Shown here: positions 1 through 11,770 of the stretch, piece by piece
Layout of the letters: every line of letters starts with the position of its first letter
How positions within the stretch are numbered: position 1 is the first letter of the stretch
Assembly: GCA_025618425.1 (NCBI GenBank)
Contig: CM046845.1
Span: 9,007,083 to 9,071,082 of the forward strand
Direction of reading: 5' to 3'
Origin: Heliocidaris tuberculata
Lineage: Eukaryota > Echinodermata > Echinoidea > Camarodonta > Echinometridae
Length of the DNA: 64,000 nucleotides
Notes under the pieces: model-generated
What the model saw: only the letters and a program-made list of their open reading frames with translations
Databases searched by the model: none
What the model was told of the DNA's origin: nothing
Translations under genes and position numbers: made by a program

Positions 1-1182
1 ATCGGTTTAAACCTAGTATAGTTAAGTTGGGGGGGGGGGGGGGTTCTTAGAAAATAAAACTAGAAGGCACAAAGAATGCAACTCTTATATTTTACAGCTT
101 GTTGTATAAAAGTTAACCGCGTATATCACGCCAAGCGGGAAAATGCAATATATATAAAAAAAAGTAAGTCTAGGAAGGCAATGACGAAATTTAAGTAGAT
201 TTTTTTGATCCTCATTTTAGGATAACAACTATTTTATGACCGTGCAGGAGTCCAGACAAGGAAAGGTAACACCTACATATCCATGTATATGTATGCATAC
301 TTTCCACCCTTTCCATAACACTTGGCTGATAGATTTTACACAAAGTTGACGCGTTAATATGAAAAGACGTAAAAAATGTTACATTCTGACAATGATTACC
401 ATTTGATGATGTCTACTTTGTGTGTATTGTTTGTAAATTATGTATCTATTTAAATTCGATTTTAATTTTGTATAATTTGATTAACAATTGATATTGCTTT
501 AAAGTGGCATTAAACCGGCAGAACTTGAACAGCGCCTCTTACAGTGATTGCTAAATTAAGATTATCATTTGAAAAATTAATTGCATTTAATTTTGAATTT
601 TGACAAACAGCTTGTTTGGATAATAGGCAAATTTTACATTTCAAAATATTATTTTTGACTTGGCATTGTGGAAAATTGTATGCAGGTATATTCTAAGCTT
701 TTACAAACTATAATGAGGCATGATGGACAAATGAGAGGCACAGACACTTATCAAATCCTGTTGAAAGATGACGCTATTTAGGAGCTTCTGTTTACTGTCA
801 CTTTAGTGCTTCTCTTAATGTACGTTCTTGTATATATTTTGTGTTTCTGCACTTTGAATTTATGAATGCTCTAGTTTGCCAAATTGTATTTGAAAAAAAG
901 GCTCAGCTATAAGTACAATGAGTCGTTGTAAAAAGATACGTGATTAATGAATTTATACAATTATCTTTCATTACTCATTTCATTAAGTTATTTTTATTAG
1001 AGTTTTTTCGCACCTATAACTTTTTAAAAGATTTTGCACAGCCACTTTATAGATTGAAAAGAATAAAACAATGCAAAGGTATAAATAGACCATGTTAAAA
1101 AGTAGTGTTGTTATTCGTAGTAAGTTCTATGAATGAAGGCTACCCAAACAGAATGAGAGAGTGAGAGAAGGAAAGGGATAAA

Positions 1183-1186
<4 letters not shown>

Positions 1187-1239
<53 letters not shown>
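1187..1239. repeat. (GA)n microsatellite
   Basis: About 26 uninterrupted GA dinucleotides, creating spurious RERERE/SLSLSL ORFs on the two strands. The purine/pyrimidine asymmetry is of the kind that can form triplex (H-DNA). Confidence 0.95.
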
Positions 1240-1241
<2 letters not shown>

Positions 1242-1921
1242 GGAAGACATAAGGGTAAAAGGAAAAAAAAAAGAGAGAAAATGGGCCATTCTTAGTCACG
1301 TGTGTGACCAAAAAACAAGGAATTGGGCTATTGTGAGCCCTATAATTTTAATAACCTTCCAAGTATGTTGGTTTTTCGTGTATATACAGCAAATACAGAC
1401 ATAGGTACATGGATTTGATAACAAAAAATTGTCAATGATAATACCTGTTCTACGCCAGAGGTCAAAAAATTCAGATCACGTGTGTGACCTCGCTCAGAAG
1501 CAGGTTTTTCAAACTCACATTTCTCTTTAAATCCCTCTGAATTTTCAGAAGTTTCAATTTTTATATTTATGGTAGGTATATTCCATGGTATTATCTCTTA
1601 GAAAACAGTACTAATTCTGTTGAAAGTTGCTTAAGATTTTTGTTACATAATATTTTGTATCATGATGTATGGTCACGCGTGTGACATTGGGGGTCATGTG
1701 TATGACATGCCATAGGTAATGTGTACAGATTTGGTGAATTGCTGAAAATTGTAATATTTAGTATTTTTAATTCATTTTGCAATAGCTCTATACAAATTAT
1801 AATCAATACGGTAGAAAGTGATTCTAAGGTCTTTTCTTTATGAAAAATACCCAAGCAACACACAATTCTTCTTCTTTTTTTCCATTTTCATACATTTATT
1901 GATATATTTATTGATATACTG

Positions 1922-2165
1922 TGGAGGTGTTTTGGTCTAGTGGATAAGTAACCTTATATTGCAGATCACAAGGTATGGGGTTCAATTAATTGCCATGGCA
2001 CTAACGTCCTTTTAATAGCAAGATATTTATCTGCATTTGCCATGCTCGATCCAGGTGTAGTAAGTGGGCACCTGTAGGATTTATTTCTTGAATGCACTGA
2101 GCACTACAGTTGTCTTGCTAAAGCCAGGGTAATAATACTTGCTGGGCCCTCAGGGAGAAAAGTAA
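1922..2165 (+). repeat. tRNA-derived SINE
   Basis: A pol III A-box-like TGGTCTAGTGG (1933-1943) is followed about 45 bases later by a B-box-like GGTTCAATTAA (1979-1989), the spacing of a tRNA gene. A non-tRNA body follows, ending in GCTAAAGCCAGGGTAATAATA. The tail and body (CCAGGTG, GGGCACCTG or GGGTACATGGCAGGATT) match the element on the minus strand at about 48700-49015, so both belong to one family. The first 70 bases do not fold as an intact tRNA because the B box is degraded. Confidence 0.7.
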
Positions 2166-2674
2166 TTATTACTGATGAGGCTACACTGGGTAAACAGACA
2201 TAATAATATTATGAATTCTTCTTCTTATTATTATTGTAATTAGTATTATTATATAATATTATCATTCATATTTAATATTATCATTATTATTAATGTTCAG
2301 CCCAAAGAATCAAAGTAAAAAAATCAAAGTTTTCATACTGATATACTGAATATTCATCGTCAGCATGGTCAGCCTTATTTATAAACTATTTTCAGAAGCA
2401 CATTTCCATTGGCCAATTATATTACATATATTATACGATAGCTAATAGCAATTTGATCATAACTGTAGAGGGTTACGCAATCAATTCAGAGGATTAAAGT
2501 GATTTGGTAACTTTGTAGAGGCTTGATAAAATCTGAGCTGCCTGGCCTTACATGCTATCAGTGTATGTATAATATGGTGTAAAAATGAAGCCCAGGAAAA
2601 AAAAGCACTTCAAAATCATCCTGTGCTTTACAAAAGTAAACATAAAGCAAGTGATCGGAAATGCCAGACTCATT

Positions 2675-2691
2675 CCCCCCCCCCCCCCCCC
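2675..2691. repeat. Poly-C tract
   Basis: A mononucleotide C run of about 17. Runs of 10 or more G or C recur throughout the window (for example 29-43, 5981-5994, 26841-26856, 33549-33564, 39784-39801, 63204-63219), a conspicuous feature in AT-rich DNA. Confidence 0.9.
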
Positions 2692-3984
2692 ATAGACTCA
2701 GTGTTAGACTAAAGCGTATGGCCATACACTTTCGTTAATGGGAGTATTCAGTCACAGATATCTTAATAATAGCATTATATATTTGAAAACCTTTCTATGC
2801 CTGGCTATTTATTTATCCTTCTGAACATCATTATACAAGACAGAAATCAAAATTCAACAATTTATTAAATCAAGCCTCCACAAAGTTACCGAATCCCTTT
2901 AAGCAAAAGTGAAAACAGAATTATTAGGTCAAGAAACTTAACAATAGTAGATGAAAAAGACTCTACACATGACTTGCCCAGTACATATGCACTTGACCAT
3001 TTGCACTCAGATCTGTGACAAAGTTAGTTTGGCAATATTTAAAGAAAGAAAATCATATTTGGAATAATATTTGGTGAGACTGAGGACACATACAAGTTAG
3101 CTTATGACAGGAAAGATATAGATTATCCAAATTGTATTTTTCAAATAGCATAAACTTTTCATGTTTTGGGGTCACGTGTGTGACATCAGAATTACTTAAT
3201 AGACAATTTTTCTTTTTCCTTCAACTTCATTACTTGCAAAAGAACCTGGGAAGGGTGTGATTTCACTATATAGTGGCAACACCTGAAGCCCATACTGAGA
3301 GATGACTATTATACAGTGAAAAAGGGATTTTTTTTTTTTTTTTTTTTACTTTAATTAATGCCAATGTAATTGAATGCAAATCAGCATAATCGGGTCTTCA
3401 ATTAAAAAAGAAAATGTGCTCCATGTAACTTTAGACATTACTCTTCAGGAATATACTATACAAAAAGGTATTGAAAAATGTAGTGTTTATTGTCACTAGA
3501 GGGCGTTTACATTTTGTGTGTCTGAGGTACTCGACGACGCAGTGGGTTACCTGTCTTCACATCCAAATGCCTTGTTTGCAGAATATTGATTACCAGACAA
3601 ATTTTAGTACTGTCAAGCAGCTCTCATGAATGGAAAATTAATCACCTAATGACAACGAATGTGTAAGTCATCAAACAGTATTTTTGCTGGTATAGAACTG
3701 TAACATTATCACAAAATCAATAATCAATATGTAGCCGTATACGGGCACATTTTCGAGAGAGGGGCTGACGCCTTTTGTCCGAATGTCAACTTTCTAGTTT
3801 CTGGAAATCTTGACACTATTTGTCCTGAAAATATTTGGGCACATCACATTATCCAGCTGGCTGCACCCGAATATCGGCATTTTCAAAATATTTTGGATCA
3901 TTAGAATGATCTGACGCACGTGAACAGAAAACACAAAATTAATTTCACCTAAACTTCTGGAAACGTATATTACAGGTTCCATAC

Positions 3985-4112
3985 AGTTTCATCAAACTTT
4001 TTATCAATAACAACTGCCACATTTCTATAAAAAAAATTCACTCACAGCCTATCAAATGCAGCGATTTCAGTAGCTTATAACAGTTCTTGTAAATTGTCAT
4101 TGATAACAAGTT
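3985..4112. mobile_element. Degenerate palindromic MITE
   Basis: The left arm, around TTCATCAAACTTTTTATCAATAAC, is the inverted complement of the right end, which reads ATTGATAACAAGTTTGG. The centre contains GATTTCAGTAGCTTATAACAG, the reverse complement of the core in the MITEs at 38935-39086, 47345-47482 and 52810-52928. This is therefore an older copy of that family, in the opposite orientation, with eroded ends. Confidence 0.55.
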
Positions 4113-4526
4113 TGGCAGGGCCCAGCAGGACACCCAAGTCAGCACATGAATTCAAAGTCATTTGTATCTTACAGCCGGCTGTAAATTGAATAGCAGGTAT
4201 ATTCATACATGCCACTACGTTATGGTTGTTTATCAAATACTTTTACAAACGCTGTTGTTGTTTTTTTTTCATTCTAAACAAGCCTATAACATTATGTATG
4301 AGATCTAATAACAGGTTTGTTAGGCACATCAAGTGATTTATTTTCTTTAAAATGTAAAGCCGAGAATAAGATATATTCTTTTTTTTTGGGGGGGGGGGTA
4401 ATTCTGTGTTGATCATCAAAACGGCACAAGTTATAATCATACTAATGAAAAAAAATATGTTTCTTAATAAGTTTCGAATATTGGACCCTATATATACGTT
4501 GGTCAAAATATGCAGGAGTCTATAAT

Positions 4527-4714
4527 AACACGATAAAAACTACTTTCGAAAAATCAACTGAAGGCAATTTCAATAGCCCTGTCTATCACCTTTAGAAATG
4601 TGCGAACATTACAATGGTGTATTACGTAATCCGAACCTATTTTCTATGGGCATTACAATAGGCCTTTGAAATTACCCTTGAGTTTATTTTTTCGAAAGTA
4701 ATTTTTATCGTGTT
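4527..4714. mobile_element. MITE with ~60-bp terminal inverted repeats and TAAT duplication
   Basis: The left end AACACGATAAAAACTACTTT is mirrored by the right end AAAGTAATTTTTATCGTGTT. The inverted similarity runs about 60 bases inward through CAATTTCAATAG and CCTTTGAAATTACC. TAAT flanks both ends (4523-4526 and 4715-4718), consistent with a 4-bp target-site duplication. No coding capacity. Confidence 0.65.
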
Positions 4715-7099
4715 TAATGTGCACTACATATAAAGGTGTATATTTGGGCAAGACTAAGGTGTTTCGTAATGCATGTGGTGTTCCAAGTGTGGAGTTCTGA
4801 ACATAAATTGACACCAAACATGTCATTAATTCACTTCATGTTTCGTCTGATCAAAGCTCTATATTTTATAATAGGGCTATTATTACTTATTAGATATAAT
4901 AAAATCTGCGATGTGGTCACAAAAATAGCTTGGATTTGCTACATGACAAAGGCGGTCTATGAAAAGTGCAAAGTGTCAATCACTATTCTTACATACAAAT
5001 AACTGTAATGAAAGAAATGAATCCAGTCCTGCATGAAATAGATATTTATATAATGGCATGAATATTGCTTGTCCATTTAGTTTCAGAATTATGGAAACTT
5101 TTAGGGGGCGAAGAGGTCGACACTTGACGGCTTCATGAATTATTTGGACTAACTTTTATCCACTTTAATAGTCGGGGTTAAAACCTGGATTAAAATTAGT
5201 AGTTTTTTTTTTTTTTTAATGAATACTGGCCTCTATAAATCTAACGTCGCCTCAGTCATCTGCTGGGGAGGCAAGTTATAGGTCTATTTACCTGTCAGAG
5301 TAAAATATAACTCCAACCATGCATGGTAGACTCTCAGATTTGTTGATATCATTTTCTTTATTCAAGAAAAGTAGAATCCAATATACTGTACAAGGTCAAC
5401 ATAACATTATAAGTCCAACATGGTTTGAAAAAGAAAATGAATCATGACAGGGTATTACCATGAACAATAGTGAGAAAGTTGCAATTATTGTACCAGGTCC
5501 ATTGCTTATTAAGGCGGATGGCAGGTTTGCATGATTTGTACCACATAATACATTTTAAACAATGTAAGAAACGGATTTGTAACTGAATGTTCATCTTTAG
5601 ATTTTGATTACACGATTTATGATAAACTAACATAATTAATTTGTTTGCAAAAAAGAAAGAGCAAATACAGAGACTTCAATCGTACATCATTACTTTGCCT
5701 TTTATAGTTTCCATACGAGGAAATAAATTTAAAAAAAAGAAAAAAAAAAAAGACATAATTGACATTTATGGGGTCTGGAGACATGCATTCTCAGACCTGT
5801 AAAATATGATGAAAGAAGCCAGTAATGCTTGTCTGCTTAGCTGCTGTATGAGCCGTGTGACACAAGATGATAATGGCAATAGCACAAACCGTCATAAATA
5901 AGAATTTCCCTTTAAAAAACATTTTTATATCTTTGTAAATATTCAGAATTTAAGATTATCCCTTTCCTTTTTAAGGGGAAGGGGGGGGGGGGGGCTTTTG
6001 CTCTAGACCTCTGGACACAAAAACAAAACATCGCCAGAAATATTCCAGAAATATACGTGAAAGCACGACCATGTACTAATTTAGTAAGCATAAATCATTG
6101 TTTATGTTTTTGTTGTTGGTTTTGTTGTTGTTGTTATTATTTTGCTCTCAATTCAGTGTCAGCAAATGCCATATAATCATTGACAAAGTTCTTCATCATT
6201 AGGGCCCAAAGCATGCATCACCAAAACCCTTATTCACAAGAACAACAGTTTTTAAAGATCTTTAATAAAAACTAAAAATAACATCCTTAGAGCGAGGATG
6301 CATGTAAACAAAGAAACATGACCCATTACTGGCAACATGCCTGAAACTGAGAATGAGGAAATAAAACAGGTATGGGCGGCGCGGCAGTACTCATTAAACA
6401 CCAGCCAATTAGAAAGCTGGAGTAAAATTATGAATGGATTGTTGTGGGTAAATGAACTTTTGCCGAAACCGGATTGAACTAGCATGATGCAAGAAAAGGT
6501 CGTAGCCCATTCATTAAAAAGGGTGTATAAGAATACAGCAATGAATAAGTTTTACACCGAATATATAATAATCAGTATAAAAAGTGTAAATGAACATGTA
6601 TTTATATAATGTTTATGTCATACATATCTTTTATAAAACCCTTATGTTAAACCTGTGGGAAATATTTAATGTTAAATTTTTGTTGCAATCAGAACTCCCT
6701 TTTGGTGCCAATGGTATATTCCATGTAACACGTGACTACAATGTTTTCATCATCATCATCATCGTATAGTAGTATAGTACGTATCGAGGATGCCGCGCCG
6801 GTATTGCGTACAAATGTGTATATGACGCATGCTATTCGACTTTCCGTGAGAAAGTCACACAAGTACAATATACCGCGTGGACCACAATCTGAGAAAGACC
6901 TCAGGCTCAGTTATTGTGGAGCTTTGTTCAGATATTTAGGGGTATTTAAAGCCCTTATTCGGTAAACCTTTGAATACCGCATGTCTCATTTTTCTTTGAA
7001 GACTTTTTAGATCATCAACTACCATTGCACTTGATCCAGTAAGAACTTAAACATTGTGACCGTGACCGTATGCTGAGTTTGATCCATACAGGCATAGAT

Positions 7100-7409
7100 C
7101 TACTCCCCAGACGTTTCACGTGGCTCTTTGTACGGTAAAGCACATGTGCCGGTACCGGTGGATGTTGTTTACATATTATTTGGAATGAATGAATGAATGA
7201 ATTGGAGTATTTCGTGGATCATTTCGGCCCCAAGTTTTACGAGATCTAGTGGACCGTTGCTTGGTTTTGATTTTTCGAACACAATCATCACTCGTTTTTC
7301 TATCATTTCGATTCATAACGTAAACTTATTCATTTAGCAGATCGAGAACGTTAGACTTAGATTTCTGAGTTCTGTTCTGAGCTGAGGAGGAAATCCAGAA
7401 AGAATAAAA
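7100..7409 (+). promoter_or_regulatory. Proximal promoter / 5' UTR of the SLC7 transporter (approximate)
   Basis: This stretch precedes the start codon. An in-frame TGA at 7383-7385, 24 bases before the ATG, shows the frame is not open further upstream and supports Met at 7410. The start context is AAAATGG, with A at -3 and G at +4, a strong Kozak context. I see no convincing TATA box or initiator, so the promoter limits are a guess. A 5' UTR intron further upstream cannot be excluded. Confidence 0.35.
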
Positions 7410-7914
7410 ATGGCCGACGAGAAAGGGGACATGGCCGTAGCCAATCCCGCGGGCGCAGGGACTCATGTTCCGAATGGCAGACCTGCTGACGACGGCGACA
7501 GAATCGTCTTGAAGCCCAAGATCTCCCTTTTAAATGGAGTCACTATCATCGTCGGAATCATCATTGGATCCGGCATCTTCATATCTCCTCAGATTGTGCT
7601 AAAACTTAGCGGGTCCCCTGGTATGTCCCTTGTTATTTGGACTATCTGCGGCGTGTTCTCGATGATTGGTGCCCTGTGCTACGGCGAGCTAGGTACTATG
7701 ATCACCATGTCCGGTGGGGACTATGCCTACATCCTGACCGCGTTCGGCCCCCTACCCGCCTTCCTGCTGCTCTGGGTCACCCTGGTCATCATCAGGCCCA
7801 CGGCTCAGGCTGTGGTCGCTATGACATTCGGACAGTATATTCTGCAGCCGTTCTTCTCCTTGGAATGCCCTCCACCTCAAGTGCCAGTTAAAATTCTGGC
7901 AGCCGTCTGTATAA
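7410..7914 (+). CDS. SLC7A8-like: SLC7 transporter, coding exon 1 (residues 1-168 plus first base of codon 169)
   Basis: Encodes a hydrophilic cytosolic N-terminus (1-37), helix 1 with the unwound GSGIF substrate-binding motif (53-57), helix 2 (about 72-95), the GGDYAY segment, helix 3 (about 114-145) with IIRP, and an extracellular loop with Cys153 (LECPPP). Cys153 aligns with the cysteine that bonds 4F2hc in human LATs. The start is chosen because it is the first in-frame Met after the TGA at 7383, in a strong Kozak context. The donor is GTAAGT at 7915. An alternative GTATAAGT donor at 7909 has the same phase but would drop two residues that align to the family, so 7914 is preferred. Coding GC content is visibly higher than in the flanks. 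Confidence 0.95.
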
Positions 7915-8486
7915 GTAAGTCAGTGCATTTCTCAGTCGAAAGTTTAGTGGAAAAAAATTATAAAATGGTAATATAGAAATCTCCAAATGATAATAGCATA
8001 TACTGATACAGAGTCTAGGAAATGAAGTGAGTAAAGTGACATATTCTATATCCTAAACAAAATTATGAAGAGAAGCTACAAACTGTCAGTTGACCAAAGC
8101 CAAGGGGCAAGTACAAGTTTGGTTGTTAGCATATTAAACGAAATGAGTCTTTCAAGACTTTTTGAGCATCATTAAGGGCGAAATTTTATTTCACCCACCT
8201 GAATACATCTTGAAAACACGGACATGACTAGACTAAAGAGAAAGCAATTGAGTTGAAATGGTGTTTATAAATGAAATTCTACATGGCAGCTCAGGGGCTG
8301 AATAACATGGAATGTTCAAAGTTAGAACATACAGTTCTACAGTTCCTAAGTTGAATCTGTTGGGTCCAAAAAAAAGAATAGTTCGATATATGCAAAATTT
8401 GATTTAGGAAATGTAACATGTTTTGCATAATTTGGTGAAAAAAAACTGATTCGACTTAGCCTTAGGGACAGTTTGACTGGGGTAAC

Positions 8487-8750
8487 CTCGCTATTCATAA
8501 GGACCGCTATTCATAAGGACCACTTATTCATAAGGACCGCTATCCATAACGCGTGACTAAATGAATAGCAGTTTTGTACGAATAGTGTCCTTCTGAATAG
8601 CGAGCAAACCATAGACAAATTTCCTCGCTATTCATAAGGACATCCATTCATACAGACCACTGTTCATAACTACTCATAAGGACTGCTATTCATAGCGCGT
8701 GTTAAATGAATAGCAGTTTTCTATGAATAGCGGTTCTTATGAATAGCGAG
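8487..8750. repeat. Two tandem palindromic units built on CTATTCATAAGGACC
   Basis: Two head-to-tail units (8487-8604 and 8624-8750) each begin CTCGCTATTCATAAGGAC and end with its inverted complement GAATAGCGAG. Inside each, further copies of CTATTCATAAGGACC run forward and ATGAATAGCAGTTTT runs inverted, around a centre near ATAGCGCGTGTTAAATGAATAG. The units look like a duplicated MITE or a tandem MITE dimer. There is no coding capacity. Confidence 0.75.
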
Positions 8751-10012
8751 TGACCCGGTTTGACTTATATGCCTTTGAGTTGTGCAAGGTTAACTGTACA
8801 TGTATGGTACAAAATAATTCATATTTACATTACTGGAGAAGAAGAGAGTGGGATATACGGTAGTGATTTGATCAATGTGCAAAAGAGCTTACAAAAAAAA
8901 GACAAGGCTGTGTGTGGGGAAAATTTTCAATTGATTGTGCATGGTATAATCTAGACAGAAATAACCAGAATGAGTTGATACAATTCATGAACGATACACA
9001 AAATTTAAAAAATAAAATGGTGAAAAAAATCAGTTCAAAAAGCCATGAGAAGCAAGATTACTCTACCCGTACATGTAGTAACAATCTTCATCGTTTATGA
9101 GAATAAAAATTGTCTTTTTGTTTTTTAGTGTGTGTCAGGCCAAAACAAGAAGTAAATTCTTTTCAATTAAATTGTCATCTGATATTGAATAGGTTGTGAG
9201 CAAAATATCAGTCTGCACAAAGTAGACCTATCTACTGGTACACTACAATCACAAGTCACTACACCTGTATATTTACAAATGTTTTGAATTGTCCAGTGTA
9301 GTGGTGACAAACAGACAGACCTCACACATATTGAATCGTCACGTGCTTAGCCATCAAGATGATGCAACCTTAACCTGGCTAGGGGCTAGCCATGGACCCT
9401 TCTCTGGCACTGTGGCAATATCCAAGGTCAGCTGTATTACAGGAGGCCCTGGTTTGCAGCAGATGCTGTGACCATGGGCTTCACTGGTCATGCTGTGCCA
9501 AGGAAAGTCATCGATGACACATGCTAGGAAACAGCCAAATGGCATTTTATGAAGCTGTCCAGCTGACGATATACACTGGTCATCTCTACTTTTTAATGGA
9601 CTCTACAGACCTGTTGGAACCATGATCTGGAATCTGGAAGGTTAAAAAGAGACCTGTTCAAATTTGTATTTGTTGATATATTGTCTGCTTAGAGCAAGGA
9701 GGGCATTAACGTCTTACACAGTTAACACCCTTTGGTTGTTATTAATGTTTCTTCTTGTTATTAATGTGTATTTATTGGAGAAGGCAAATATAGTACAAAA
9801 TATGAAATAAATGACAAAAATGAACTACCATAAATATAGTGTATACATATTACACACTGATTTAGGATGGGATTATGTAAATAATATTGAAAGTCTTCTT
9901 TATAATAACACCTCCAGACAGTCTAGAATTCCTCTTTATGAGTTGAGGAATGTGTATTGTTATATGGGCAGCTACATTCGAAAGACAGTTGTAGGCATAC
10001 ATGTATACCTAT

Positions 10013-10053
10013 CAGACAGTCCAAGGACTTCCTTGAATCCTTGGACAGTCTGA
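10013..10053. repeat. Strong hairpin, 16-bp arms
   Basis: TCAGACAGTCCAAGGA is followed, after a short loop, by TCCTTGGACAGTCTGA; 15 of 16 positions pair. Further fragments of the same words (CCAGACAGTCTAG, GTGGACAGTATGGAC) lie within about 120 bases either side, so this is probably part of a small, otherwise unrecognised repeat. Confidence 0.6.
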
Positions 10054-11034
10054 AAATCATCTTGTACATGTACCTGTGGACAGTATGGACTCTGCAGAGT
10101 GCACTGTCCATTGTTGAGAATATTGATGAAGTTGGTTGACCCACAAAGCCTTCCCATGTTATGATGAGGAGGGCTTCATCCTAGGAAGGTACAAATCAAT
10201 AATCAGGGGGACAAGAGGATATTCTCTCGTCAGATTGACATTGCAATTATCACCATGGAAGCCTATGCCAGTTTCTGAGTACTGACTGTGTCAAATAAGA
10301 CCAGCTACAGTACAGGACCTGATCCTGATGGGGGTATAGGGCTACATGCCTAGTCTAAAGTTTACATATTACATGTACATGCACTTCATGTACAATGTAG
10401 TACAAATCATGGCCTGTATAACGTTTAAAGACCTACAAGTCTTTACAGGGAGAATGTCTGCAAATGAGGCATCCTCCTTGTGTGAGCATAAAGACTATGC
10501 TGCTCTATTTTGAAAGACATCGACAGGTGTAGAGAGAGTTATAGTGAGTGAGAGAGAGAGAGAGCGAAATAAGAGGGTGACAGTCCTGAAGCTTTCATAA
10601 TTTTATGTTAGTGCCCCATCCCCTTCCTCAGCACTCAGTCAATGTTTTGAACATGGTCGAGAATCACAAATGTAGGTCTATACATGTAGCTTCCAGCTAT
10701 CATTCTGTCATGTCTGTGTAGGGGGGAAAACTGTCTCTGGTGGCAGGTGCCGCAACCGGGTGATAGTGATGAATCAAGATCATGTCATTACTTTAGTCAT
10801 CTCTCAGGCCCTGCATGTACATGTAGTAATGTATTCGGGCGATCACGTGCTAGTGCTACGGTGTCGATGTTGCATCATCCTCTACATTTTATCCCCCTCC
10901 TGCACATGAATAATGTTCATTCATGTAAACACTGCACTTCACAAGCCTTTTCTATTTCATGATGACAAGCAGCAGAGCTAGATGCATACATGGGCAAATA
11001 TTTGTTCATTTGAGAGACTAAGGGAGAAGGAGAA

Positions 11035-11066
<32 letters not shown>

Positions 11067-11070
11067 GGGG
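11035..11070. repeat. Compound (GA)n-(G)n microsatellite
   Basis: About 11 GA units run directly into about 15 G. The same order and polarity recur at 11708-11770 and 18979-19035, and as the reverse complement at 25302-25331. Confidence 0.9.
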
Positions 11071-11693
11071 TATTGCTTGTATAAAATGTTCTTTATGTAG
11101 GCCTGTACAGTATATTTATGTACTTCAATCATAAAGGCCTCTAATTTTTGGTTCGCCTTTTTGAAATATTTATATTAAATTGATCTAAACCAAACGCAAC
11201 ATAAATTAATTTCCACGTGTACTGTCACTATCCAAGAGAATTCAGAATATTTCTTGATTGTTATACATGTAATGCATTGATGACATTGAATGATGAAACG
11301 ATCATTTCATATACAGTAAATCGTCGACATAATAAATGATGTTTTGCCACGTGCTCGCTTGCCAAACTACACACTATTCCCGCTCCGTTTGATGTGGGCA
11401 TTCCCTTTGAGGCTACCATTCAGACGTCAGCGGTACAGTGAATACAATAGATAATTTCCGCTTGAATCACTAATGTACAAATTCCCTATTTACCTATTGA
11501 TCGCTGAAAGTATGTAAAAGCAGAGGCAGCTTTCAGTGTGGTATTTGGGGGCTTTTGTCTTCAATGAAATGGCGGGAAGATTTGGTTTTTGTTAAAAGAG
11601 ATGTCATGCAGGGCGACGTTTGATTGTCATTTGTCAAGAGCTGCCAAAGTTTAATAAAAAGATACCCTTGAGGGTCCATCCTTCTCGTGAAAA

Positions 11694-11707
<14 letters not shown>

Positions 11708-11766
<59 letters not shown>

Positions 11767-11770
11767 GGGG
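11708..11770. repeat. Compound (GA)n-(G)n microsatellite
   Basis: Starts as GATA repeats, continues as about 24 GA units and ends in about 15 G. Only 640 bases from the similar tract at 11035. Confidence 0.9.

Larger units (their letters stand above)
1295..3184. promoter_or_regulatory. Cluster of five GTCACGTGTGTGAC-type palindromes
   Basis: Five near-identical 14-mers lie at 1295-1308, 1475-1488, 1672-1685, 1693-1706 and 3171-3184. Three contain the E-box CACGTG (1295, 1475, 3171). The other two are the CACGCG (1672) and CATGTG (1693) variants. Each is an inverted repeat with half-site GTCA/TGAC, in most copies extended to GGTCA or TGACC. This resembles both a bHLH-ZIP E-box and an inverted nuclear-receptor half-site pair with a 6-base spacer. 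The flanks are not shared between copies, so they do not look like units of one tandem repeat. A regulatory role for the gene at 7410 is inference only. Confidence 0.35.
1..7382. other. Upstream flanking region without a recognisable gene
   Basis: No ORF here resembles a known protein, and the short ORFs have no homology I recognise. The stretch contains a G-run (29-43), a long GA microsatellite (1187-1239), a C-run (2675-2691), a T-run near 3328-3347, a cluster of GTCACGTGTGTGAC-like palindromes (1295-3184), a tRNA-derived SINE (about 1922-2165), and MITEs near 3985-4112 and at 4527-4714. The last few hundred bases before 7410 probably include the promoter and 5' UTR of the transporter gene, but I cannot locate the transcription start. 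A TGAA tetranucleotide run lies near 7183-7203. Confidence 0.6.

Noticed and set aside
6732..6965. 77-codon ORF upstream of the gene
   Set aside because: Starts in a TCA repeat and has no similarity; it ends well before the in-frame TGA at 7383 and does not extend the transporter.
7909..7920. Alternative exon-1 donor GTATAAGT at 7909
   Set aside because: It keeps the phase but deletes two residues that align with the family; GTAAGT at 7915 is the better donor.
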